NCBI GenBank assembly: GCA_947175845.1
Contig: CAMWOK010000113.1
Coordinates: 1-8,486, forward strand
Direction: 5' to 3'
DNA: 8,486 bases
From: an uncultured Lachnospiraceae bacterium
GTDB lineage: Bacteria > Bacillota > Clostridia > Lachnospirales > Lachnospiraceae
Part shown: piece by piece, positions 1 through 5,922 of the stretch
How positions within the stretch are numbered: position 1 is the stretch's first letter
Layout: the number at the start of each line of letters is the position of its first letter
Translations under genes and position numbers: made by a program
The notes under the pieces: generated by a model
Databases searched by the model: none
Seen by the model: only the letters and a program-made list of their open reading frames with translations
Told to the model about the DNA's origin: nothing

Positions 1-19
1 GGCAGGTTAAGATCCTGCC
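1..19. repeat. Short inverted repeat at left window edge
   Basis: GGCAGG (1-6) and CCTGCC (14-19) form a perfect 6-bp dyad around a 7-nt loop, and are followed on the + strand by TGTCTTT. The arms may continue beyond the window edge. It could be the terminator of a plus-strand gene lying off the left edge, but the T tract is short and the upstream gene cannot be seen. Confidence 0.35.
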
Positions 20-26
20 TGTCTTT

Positions 27-55
27 AAAGAGATATACTTTGTATATCTCTTTTT
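27..55. terminator. Bidirectional-type terminator hairpin after the kinase gene
   Basis: AAAGAGATATAC (27-38) and GTATATCTCTTT (42-53) are perfectly complementary 12-bp arms around a TTT loop. On the + strand the stem ends in a run of T to position 55. On the - strand it starts one base after the kinase stop codon (57-55), so it is well placed to end that transcript. The stem is AT-rich and the minus-strand T tail is only three bases, all within the stem, so termination may work better for a plus-strand transcript entering from the left. A convergent terminator shared by two genes is the simplest reading. Confidence 0.6.
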
Positions 56-873
56 CAAAGTGCCTTGAGCCAATGCTTCTTAAACTCTGCGATACTTGCA
101 TATCTCTCGCATCTGTCCGGATGGGTCGCTTTCTCAAGAACCTGAAAACTTTCCTGGGATAAGGGAAAGTGTTCAAAACTTAAATCACTGTCTGTCAAAA
201 TAGAAAAGCCCATTTTTCCAATCGTAAACACATTGCTTATCTCATCTATTTTTTCTCCATACTTATACTCTTCCGGGGACATAAATCGCGAACTTCCCCA
301 CATCCTCCCCATATCATTCACTGTCGGACTTTTTCTAAAAAAGTCAATGTCACAAATGGTAACCTCTTTTCTTGACAGATCATACATAATGCTTCCATCA
401 TAAAAATCTATTGCCACATATCCCATTGTCACAATATCTATCAAAAAATCTATCACACTCTCATAAATATGCAGTTTTTCATCTAAGGGCAGCTTCATCA
501 TCATTTCATGGGATTTCTCATACATTCTACCCATACATTCTCCATCAGCCCATTCGAAAATCATAGCAAAACCTTCTCCTATTTCTTCCGAGGTTATATA
601 TTTAATCAAAGATTTTTGCTTAATTGTCTGATAAATAGGGACGGTTGCTTTTAGCCTTTGGATCGCGCCAAACACATCTCCGCTGTACGCGGCAGTTTGC
701 GCTCCCGCAAATTTCACAAAAATTTTTCTGCCTTTGTTTTCTATTCCGAAACAGATATTTCCTGAATCCTGGTCGTCATATACCTGAAACACCTTCCCGT
801 ATTTTTTTAGAAAATCAAAATTAAACTGCCTGCCCATCTTGAATTTTATGCCGTCTATCTCTTGATATATCAT
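55..873 (-). CDS. Atypical serine/threonine protein kinase (272 aa)
   Basis: A small stand-alone bacterial protein-kinase-fold protein, expected in the cytoplasm because no signal peptide or membrane segment is visible. The ATP-anchoring lysine is K54 in IFVKFAGA. A hinge-like stretch follows at about 106-115 (FEWADGECMG). The catalytic loop reads AIDFYDGSIMYD (154-165) instead of HRDxKxxN, the metal-binding DFG position reads CDIDFF (174-179), the APE-like motif is SPEE (199-202), and D210 begins a conserved DE-SNVFTIG helix. The C-lobe ends with HPDRCERYASIAEF, like the R-containing subdomain XI. These variants are typical, as far as I recall, of a family of small Firmicutes Ser/Thr kinases. 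The ATG at 873 has GGAG at 886-883 with 9-nt spacing. The gene is AT-rich compared with everything right of ~1200. Its substrate is unknown and no phosphatase or partner is adjacent. It could instead be a kinase-like phosphotransferase for a small molecule. Confidence 0.85.
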   Translation of the reverse strand: MIYQEIDGIKFKMGRQFNFDFLKKYGKVFQVYDDQDSGNICFGIENKGRKIFVKFAGAQTAAYSGDVFGAIQRLKATVPIYQTIKQKSLIKYITSEEIGEGFAMIFEWADGECMGRMYEKSHEMMMKLPLDEKLHIYESVIDFLIDIVTMGYVAIDFYDGSIMYDLSRKEVTICDIDFFRKSPTVNDMGRMWGSSRFMSPEEYKYGEKIDEISNVFTIGKMGFSILTDSDLSFEHFPLSQESFQVLEKATHPDRCERYASIAEFKKHWLKAL

Positions 874-1162
874 TCCCGTTTACTCCATTTTCAAAATTTA
901 TATATTCCATTATCTTCCTGTAAAACTGTGGTTTATCTATGTCTTTCTCTATCAACTGATAAAGTTGCTATTTTGATTCTATCATTTTCACCGACAGTTT
1001 TCCACTATAAAAGATGGGGCACAGCAACCGCCGCTCCCCTATTTCTCATCGCTGCGGCGACTTTTCTATTTTGTATTTCTGCCCCTTCAAATCATTGTCC
1101 TTTTCATACAGATTATTCCGCTCTTTACACAGTTCTTTCATTCGCTTTAATGCTCTATCCAG
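824..1162 (-). pseudogene. Possible degraded reading frame upstream of the kinase
   Basis: One minus-strand frame reads as plausible protein in three pieces separated by in-frame stops: a basic, helix-like stretch beginning LDRALKRMKELCKERNNLYE (from 1162), a TGA at 1048-1046, then a segment beginning EIGERRLLCPIFYSGKLSVK, a TAG at 970-968, then a segment beginning QLYQLIEKDIDKPQFYRKIM that runs into the kinase start region and stops at 823-821. The frame also has a TAG immediately upstream (1165-1163). The first piece has a possible internal ATG at 1141. No family was recognised. The kinase promoter candidate lies within it. It may be the eroded remnant of a gene once co-transcribed with the kinase, or only AT-rich spacer that happens to read well. 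Confidence 0.25.
897..924 (-). promoter_or_regulatory. Candidate promoter of the kinase gene
   Basis: On the minus strand TTTACA (924-919) is followed after 16 bp by TATAAA (902-897), close to the sigma-A consensus. Transcription would begin near 890, leaving a short leader of about 17 nt containing the GGAG ribosome binding site. The region is AT-rich, so a chance match is possible. Confidence 0.4.
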
Positions 1163-1469
1163 CTAGTACAGGCATTATATTAATAATCGAGTACTATGCA
1201 CCTGCCTTTTGCGCCAGTGCCAGCACTCTATCCAGACAAAAATCAGACTCGCAAGCTGCATGAATCGTGCCAGTTCCTGGCAAAATTTCGACGGCGATAT
1301 CATGGCATCATGTAAAAATTGTAACGGCGCAATGGCGCAAAACAGATGGCTTGTAAGTCTAATTTCTGTCCGGATGAAGCACGCTCTCCCGGCAATCCGG
1401 CTCTGTCGAAGCAATCCTGCAAATGGTTTCATCCAATTCTATCCCCGGCTTATTTGTTGACAATTGTAC

Positions 1470-1498
1470 TGGACGCGACCTCAGCCACTTGATACAAT
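1470..1498 (+). promoter_or_regulatory. Candidate promoter of the nucleotidyltransferase gene
   Basis: TACAAT (1493-1498) is a good -10 box. The -35 position 17 bp upstream reads TGGACG (1470-1475), a 4/6 match to TTGACA. Transcription would begin near 1505, giving a leader of about 54 nt before the ATG at 1559. A perfect TTGACA also occurs at 1457-1462, but no -10 box lies at the right distance from it. Confidence 0.4.
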
Positions 1499-1558
1499 AA
1501 GAAAAAACAGGATACACACCAGTTTAACAAAATGTAGGGAAAAAGGAAGGGACACACT

Positions 1559-2347
1559 ATGAAATATCAGGATTTTGAGGGATCTATCAATGAGCTTGTC
1601 TCCCTGAAAGTGAAGGAAATCGAGGCGGCAGAGCACGTGACCATACTCCACGCCGTCGAGTCCGGAAGCCGCGCGTGGGGCTTTGCGTCGCCGGACAGCG
1701 ACTACGACGTGCGCTTTATCTATGTGCGGCCGCAGAATGCCTATCTGGAACTGCAGCCACGGCAGGACTTTATCGACTGGGCGCTCGACGAGACGCTCGA
1801 CCTCAACGGCTGGGATCTGCCAAAGGCGCTGCAGCACTTCCACAAATCCAACGCGACGCTGTTTGAGTGGGCAGGCTCGCCGGTCGTCTATCACACCACG
1901 CCCGCATGGCAGAATATCTATGCGGCAGCAAGACACTATTTCTCCTGCAAGTCCGCAATGTACCACTATTATGGCACTGCGCGGAAAAATTATCACGAGC
2001 ATCTGACCGGCGCGCTCGTAAAGTACAAGAAATACTTCTATGTGCTGCGCCCGCTGCTGGCGTGCCGATGGATTGCAAAAAAAGCCTGTCCGCCCCCGGT
2101 TCTGTTTCAGGAGCTTGCGGACGCGGTTCTGCCGCCGGAATTAACAGCGACGGTCAGCCAGCTGCTGACGGCCAAAATGCAGATGGCGGAGTCCGATCGG
2201 GCGCCGCGGGTTGACCTGCTCGACGCCTATATTGAAAAAGAGCTTGCATATTATAAGGAAGCGATCGGCGCGATGCCCGATGACCGCACCCCGGACTGGG
2301 GTGCGCTGAACGCGGTCTTTCTCGCTGCGATCGGCGTTGTGCTGTAA
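1559..2347 (+). CDS. RlaP/YcgL-type predicted nucleotidyltransferase (262 aa)
   Basis: A DNA polymerase beta-superfamily nucleotidyltransferase of the YcgL/RlaP group (PF10127), a family proposed from genome context to act in RNA repair. The nucleotide-binding motif is GSRAWGF (36-42), followed by SDYD (47-50), whose two aspartates D48 and D50 should bind catalytic metal. The family-typical DLNGWDLPKAL (81-91) follows and probably carries the third acidic residue. The basic helix VKYKKYFYVLRPLLACRW (154-171) and the helical C-terminal region complete the usual length of about 250-260 aa. The ATG is preceded by AAGGAAGGG (1543-1551). It is transcribed alone on the plus strand and ends 5 bp from the stop of the convergent GH42 gene. 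No RNA ligase, phosphatase or archease gene is nearby, so the RNA-repair role rests on family knowledge only. The active-site residues are intact, so an active enzyme is expected; its substrate is unknown. Confidence 0.9.
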   Translation: MKYQDFEGSINELVSLKVKEIEAAEHVTILHAVESGSRAWGFASPDSDYDVRFIYVRPQNAYLELQPRQDFIDWALDETLDLNGWDLPKALQHFHKSNATLFEWAGSPVVYHTTPAWQNIYAAARHYFSCKSAMYHYYGTARKNYHEHLTGALVKYKKYFYVLRPLLACRWIAKKACPPPVLFQELADAVLPPELTATVSQLLTAKMQMAESDRAPRVDLLDAYIEKELAYYKEAIGAMPDDRTPDWGALNAVFLAAIGVVL

Positions 2348-2352
2348 ACGGT

Positions 2353-4338
2353 CTATCTTCTGCGCCGGCTCCCCGCAAACAGCTGCACTTCATATGGTTT
2401 GAGCGACTCCTCGCGCTCGCCTTCCAGGAGGGTGTACATTCCGTGCAGGTGATACACCTGCTCGTCTCCTGTGTGGTTGATGACAAAGAGCCAGGTTTTC
2501 TCGTCGCTCTCGCGGGTCATCATCTCGACACCGTCGCCCGCCGTTCCGAGCGTCTCAATTTCGCAGACGCCCGTGATGTACGTCATCATGTCCTCCATCA
2601 GCTCGCTGCCCGGCTCCGTTCCAACATACCATGCGATACCGCTGCCGTAACGGTTTTCCGTGATGGCGGGCGTCTGCCTGTAAACGCCCATGGAATATTC
2701 CGCGATCTGGCCCGCACCCCTGAGTTCGATCCTGTCGCACCACTTTTCAACCGCATACTCCTTCTTGCCGTAGAGCACGCCGCCGATTGTTTCGAGCAGG
2801 CAGTCATACTCGGGCACTTCGATTCCGCACAGCGCGCCCAGGCGTCCGGGCAATTCCATCTCTGTCATACACAGATTGCCGGCGTCCTTGACACCCGTGC
2901 GCATCGTCAGCACCAGATGCCCGCCGCCTGCCACATAGTCCATGTAGTGTTGTTCAAGCTCCGGCGTCATCAGATACTGCAGCGGCGCAATCACCAGCTT
3001 ATACTTTGAAATATCATCCATTTCCTGCACGAAATCCACCGGGATTTTCTTGTCGTACATTGCCTTATAGTACTTTTGCAGCTGCCCGGTATAGCGCAGC
3101 TGCGGATGGTTTGGCTGGATGTCCAGCGCACAGCTCTGCCGGAAGCTATGGACGATCGCAGCCTCGCAGCCGGGTATGCTCCCCTCGAACGCCTCCATGT
3201 ATCTCGCAAAGGTCTGCGTCATTTTTTTCGCCTCGCTGTAGATTCTGCCCGGGTTGCCGCTGTGCCCCAGAATGCCTTGCCAGAACTGTTCTGCCCCCGC
3301 CGGACACGCTCTCCAGCGGGAAAATACAACCGCGTCCGCGCCGTGCGCGACCGACTGCATGGCCCACGCCGACAACTGCCCCGGCTCCGGTGCCCTGCCC
3401 AGGATCTCCCTGCCCGTCATGCCCGCCTGCTGCGCTGACACCCAGAATGACTTCTTGCTGTAACTGCGGACCACATCATGACATGCCGCAGTCTCAGCGG
3501 GCGGCTGATGCGGCTGCCAGTGCCCTGCCGGGTAGACGTCACTCGACACAAAATCGAGCAGCCCCGCAAGTTCACAGCAGTCTGCCTGGCTGTCAATTCC
3601 TGTAAAATTGTGCGTAATCGCGTGTTTCGGACAATGTTTTCGGAGAATCTCCGCCTGCCAGTCCGCAAAGTTGACAATCAAATCCGAGCAGTAGCATTTC
3701 CAGTCGAGCATTGCGGAGGGATTGTCTTTTGTCGCGGCAGCAAGCGGTGTCCCGATCTGCTCAAAGCTGTTGTAGCCCTGCCACCACGCGCTGTTGAGCG
3801 CCTGGGCAGTTTTGTACTTTCTGCCCAGCCATTTCTGAAACAGGCGTTTGCAGGATCCGCACATGCACAAATCACCCCGGGGACTGCCAAGCCCGTCGTC
3901 AATCTGCCAGCCGATGACGCCCGGATTGTCTGCAAACCGCCTGGCAAAAGCGGTCACAAATCTGCGGATGTGCACGCGGTAGACGGGATTCGACGGACAG
4001 TTCAACTGCCTGCCTTCGCGGTATCTGCCGTCAGAGTGCCGTCGAACTTCTTGTCTGGAAGCCGGCTGTATCTCGGGATTTTTCTGGACAATCCAAGCGG
4101 GAGGCGCCGCCGTAGGCGTGCCCAGGATGGATTTGATGCCATAGCGGTCGAGCAGCGCCACCGCCTCCTCTAGCCGCTCAAAATGAAATTCGCCCTCCGA
4201 CGGCTCCATTTGAAACCAGGATAACCCTGCCATGCGCACGACCTGTATGCCCATCTCCTGCATCAGTCTCGCGTCGGTCTCCCAGCGCTCGCGCGGCCAG
4301 TGTTCCGGATCATAATCCACGCCAAAATGTATTCCCAT
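2353..4338 (-). CDS. GH42 beta-galactosidase homologue lacking catalytic residues (661 aa)
   Basis: A full-length family 42 glycoside hydrolase homologue: TIM barrel (about 1-385), trimerisation domain (about 390-590) and small C-terminal beta domain. It has no signal peptide, so it should be cytoplasmic. Numbered from the ATG at 4338, FGVDYDPEHWP (5-15), the zinc cysteines C114, C158, C160 and C163, and the late barrel motif GAEQFW (348-353) are kept. Active-site positions are not: the usual DNE acid/base motif is DDG (147-149), the usual MEQQ nucleophile motif is SAQQ (301-304), the AEF motif is AGL (37-39), and the following GW is GR (309-310). Normal hydrolysis of galactosides is therefore unlikely, while the frame is intact over its whole length. 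The ATG at 4338 is preferred, with GGGGG 9 nt upstream (4352-4348); an in-frame GTG at 4359 has no ribosome binding site. It follows mtnN by 77 bp with no terminator seen, so the two are probably co-transcribed. Confidence 0.9.
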   Translation of the reverse strand: MGIHFGVDYDPEHWPRERWETDARLMQEMGIQVVRMAGLSWFQMEPSEGEFHFERLEEAVALLDRYGIKSILGTPTAAPPAWIVQKNPEIQPASRQEVRRHSDGRYREGRQLNCPSNPVYRVHIRRFVTAFARRFADNPGVIGWQIDDGLGSPRGDLCMCGSCKRLFQKWLGRKYKTAQALNSAWWQGYNSFEQIGTPLAAATKDNPSAMLDWKCYCSDLIVNFADWQAEILRKHCPKHAITHNFTGIDSQADCCELAGLLDFVSSDVYPAGHWQPHQPPAETAACHDVVRSYSKKSFWVSAQQAGMTGREILGRAPEPGQLSAWAMQSVAHGADAVVFSRWRACPAGAEQFWQGILGHSGNPGRIYSEAKKMTQTFARYMEAFEGSIPGCEAAIVHSFRQSCALDIQPNHPQLRYTGQLQKYYKAMYDKKIPVDFVQEMDDISKYKLVIAPLQYLMTPELEQHYMDYVAGGGHLVLTMRTGVKDAGNLCMTEMELPGRLGALCGIEVPEYDCLLETIGGVLYGKKEYAVEKWCDRIELRGAGQIAEYSMGVYRQTPAITENRYGSGIAWYVGTEPGSELMEDMMTYITGVCEIETLGTAGDGVEMMTRESDEKTWLFVINHTGDEQVYHLHGMYTLLEGEREESLKPYEVQLFAGSRRRR

Positions 4339-4415
4339 ATGATATAACCCCCATTTCACACGACTGCTCTTATGCAGCTCTTACGCGGTTCTCCCTCGTC
4401 CGTTTCGCGGGCGCA

Positions 4416-5114
4416 CTACAGCCGCGCGGCCAGATTTTCCACCAGCTTTGCGCAGTGGGCTGCCGCCGCGCGCTCAAACTCGGGGTAGTCCATGTGCGCG
4501 CTGCCGTCCGCCTTGTCGGAGATCGCGCGCAGCACCACGTAGGGAATCCGGTTCAAAAAGGCCGCGTGCGCGATCGCCGCTCCCTCCATCTCCGCGCAGG
4601 AACCGTCAAACTGTCTGATCAGCCTGTCCTTGACCGCGCTGTCCGAGATAAACTGATCCCCGCTGACCACGCGCCCCTCATGCACGCCGATTTCCGGATT
4701 CACCTCGCGGCAGACTGCGATTGCCGCCTGTGCAAGCGCCCTGTCCGCCTTGAAAAAGGAGGTCTCCATCTGCGGGATGATGCCCGGCTCATAGCCAAGC
4801 CCGCTGACATCCATGTCATGTTCGCATGCGTCCGTGGACACCACGATATCGCCGATATTGATCTCTGTGCGCAGCGAACCGGCAACGCCCGTGTTAATCA
4901 CGGCGTCCACCGCAAACAAATCCGCCAGAATCTGCACGCAGATACCCGCGTTGACTTTTCCGATACCGCACTGCACGATGACGACGTCCTTTCCATTCAG
5001 AATGCCCTCGTGAAACTTCATGCCAGCCTTGTCCACAACGTTCTTCAGCTCCATCTTTGACTTTAACTCCGCCACTTCCAGTTCCATTGCTCCGATAATG
5101 CCAATTTTGTTCAT
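4416..5114 (-). CDS. mtnN: 5'-methylthioadenosine/S-adenosylhomocysteine nucleosidase (232 aa)
   Basis: A cytoplasmic purine nucleosidase that cleaves MTA, S-adenosylhomocysteine and 5'-deoxyadenosine to adenine and the matching ribose derivative. It thus removes inhibitory by-products of SAM use and feeds methionine salvage and S-ribosylhomocysteine for AI-2 formation. The N terminus GIIGAMELEV (5-14) holds the catalytic-site glutamate E13, matching E12 of the E. coli enzyme. INTGVAGS (73-80), HDMDVSGLGY (99-108) and VSGDQFI (150-156) are family motifs. AEMEGAA (174-180) carries the ribose-binding M176-E177, and ISDKAD (198-203) has the catalytic D200. Length matches the family. The ATG has AGAGGAG (5130-5124) with 9-nt spacing. 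The GH42 gene follows on the same strand. No luxS or methionine-salvage gene is adjacent, and all catalytic residues are present. Confidence 0.97.
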   Translation of the reverse strand: MNKIGIIGAMELEVAELKSKMELKNVVDKAGMKFHEGILNGKDVVIVQCGIGKVNAGICVQILADLFAVDAVINTGVAGSLRTEINIGDIVVSTDACEHDMDVSGLGYEPGIIPQMETSFFKADRALAQAAIAVCREVNPEIGVHEGRVVSGDQFISDSAVKDRLIRQFDGSCAEMEGAAIAHAAFLNRIPYVVLRAISDKADGSAHMDYPEFERAAAAHCAKLVENLAARL

Positions 5115-5142
5115 GATTATGTTCTCCTCTTCTTATATTTAT

Positions 5143-5171
5143 CGATCGGATGTATCCAGTCATCCCGATCG
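5143..5171 (-). promoter_or_regulatory. Hairpin in the mtnN 5' leader
   Basis: CGATCGGATG (5143-5152) and CATCCCGATCG (5161-5171) form a 10-bp dyad with one bulged base and an 8-nt loop. On the minus strand it lies between the predicted start of transcription (near 5199) and the mtnN ribosome binding site at 5130-5124, leaving about 12 nt between stem and SD. It has no T tract, so it is not a terminator. It could affect translation or mRNA stability, or be an operator. It does not resemble a SAM or SAH riboswitch that I can recognise. Confidence 0.45.
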
Positions 5172-5205
5172 CTCTCCGCCTCAGACGGTTTCATTCATAT
5201 CTCTT

Positions 5206-5234
5206 AGTATATCAGGCAAAACCTTCGTTTGCAA
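5206..5234 (-). promoter_or_regulatory. Candidate sigma-A promoter of mtnN-GH42
   Basis: On the minus strand TTGCAA (5234-5229) and TATACT (5211-5206) are separated by exactly 17 bp, matching four of six and five of six consensus positions. Transcription would start near 5199, about 85 nt before the mtnN ATG. The next gene upstream on the strand ends at 5333, so this is the natural place for a new transcription unit. Confidence 0.55.
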
Positions 5235-5332
5235 TGTGATTTTTCTGTTAGAAGTGCGCCGCAGTCACGCAGATGTCAAATGCCCCCTTTGCGCCCTGTC
5301 ATTCCCGGCACGAGAAACACAGGGCCTGCGCG

Positions 5333-5869
5333 TCAGGAAAAAACGGTGTTCTGCCGCCGGTATGTCTCGTTGTCCTTCTGGCTAAGCTCGCTCTCAACCT
5401 GCGCCAGTCTTTGCTCAAGCTGACAAACTTTTTTCTCGTCCCCCGACGCAGATTGAATCTGCAGTTCGAGCTGCTTCTTCTCCTCCTTCAGTTTCTCGAT
5501 CTCCCTGTCTACCCTGTCCGTATTGCCAGTGCAGGTCTCTGCAGGCTGATCGGCGTCCTTCCCCCTGCACCCGGGCGCCGCTCCACCCTTCTCTTCCCCG
5601 CTGACCTTAGCCGCATCCGCCCTCCTCGGGTCGTCGAAAAAGATTTTCGGAGATCCGTTTTCATCCTCTCCAAGCCGGTACAGGCCACTTGGCCTCATCC
5701 CTGTCTTTTCGCTGCGGATGTACTCGTCCTGCGCAGGTATTTTCCCCGGTTCGTTTTCGCCATTTTGCCCGCATTTTACTTCCTCTGTCCTGCGCACCTG
5801 GTCCTCCCCGGGCTTATTTGCCCAGTATGTCTGTGTGTGACTGTAGCTTCCATTGATTTCCATTGCCAT
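5333..5869 (-). CDS. Hypothetical coiled-coil protein, FlxA-like C terminus (178 aa)
   Basis: Function unknown. The hydrophilic protein has no signal peptide or membrane segment. It starts MAMEINGSYSHTQTYWANK, followed by a charged, Gly/Pro-containing and probably disordered region with a short conserved-looking block DEYIRSEK (48-55) and PSGLYRLGEDENGSPKIFF (60-78). From about 119 to 172 it is a strongly predicted coiled coil (IEKLKEEKKQLELQIQS, then LEQRLAQVESELSQKDNE), resembling FlxA-like proteins, a loosely flagellum-associated family. Similar proteins of this architecture occur, as far as I recall, widely in Lachnospiraceae without an assigned role. The ATG has GGAGG (5881-5877) at 7-nt spacing. 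It begins 53 bp after the histidine kinase gene with no promoter or terminator recognised between them, so it may share that transcript. No flagellar gene is in the window, so a motility role is not supported here. Confidence 0.8.
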   Translation of the reverse strand: MAMEINGSYSHTQTYWANKPGEDQVRRTEEVKCGQNGENEPGKIPAQDEYIRSEKTGMRPSGLYRLGEDENGSPKIFFDDPRRADAAKVSGEEKGGAAPGCRGKDADQPAETCTGNTDRVDREIEKLKEEKKQLELQIQSASGDEKKVCQLEQRLAQVESELSQKDNETYRRQNTVFS

Positions 5870-5922
5870 ATTCCTACCTCCATCAATTCTGAATCGCTGC
5901 CTTACAGTTATGGATTTCGGTT

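Larger units (their letters stand above)
874..1558. other. 685-bp stretch without an intact gene
   Basis: The left half (874 to ~1190) is AT-rich and holds the kinase promoter and the possible degraded frame on the minus strand. The right half (~1190-1460) is GC-richer. It contains a TGCCAG-TTC-CTGGCA hairpin (1268-1282), and from an ATG at 1302 a plus-strand frame beginning MASCKNCNGAMAQNRW, with a CxxC pair like the zinc ribbons common in Firmicutes small proteins. That frame then loses protein character, while another frame nearby reads KSNFCPDEA. This suggests a frameshifted relic but does not prove one. No ribosome binding site precedes 1302. The promoter of the nucleotidyltransferase is at 1470-1498. 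Confidence 0.5.

Noticed and set aside
862..1263. Plus-strand 133-codon hydrophobic frame opposite the kinase upstream region
   Set aside because: No ribosome binding site, begins inside the kinase start codon region, low-complexity hydrophobic composition expected from the complement of Lys/Glu-rich sequence, and no recognisable family.
1268..1282. TGCCAG-TTC-CTGGCA hairpin as a terminator or att site
   Set aside because: Only 6 bp, no T tract worth the name and no second copy seen in the window.
1481..2002. Minus-strand 173-codon frame opposite the nucleotidyltransferase
   Set aside because: Antisense shadow of a well-supported gene, with no ribosome binding site and no family.
3006..4173. 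Long plus-strand frames (about 199 and 231 codons) opposite the GH42 gene
   Set aside because: Compositionally biased antisense shadows of a GC-rich gene; the minus-strand frame has clear GH42 motifs throughout.
4455..5060. Plus-strand 201-codon frame opposite mtnN
   Set aside because: Antisense shadow; mtnN on the minus strand carries all family motifs and catalytic residues.
5293..5325. GCCCTGT / ACAGGGC 7-bp dyad just after the coiled-coil gene, considered as its terminator
   Set aside because: The loop is 19 nt and no T tract follows on the minus strand, so it is not convincing.
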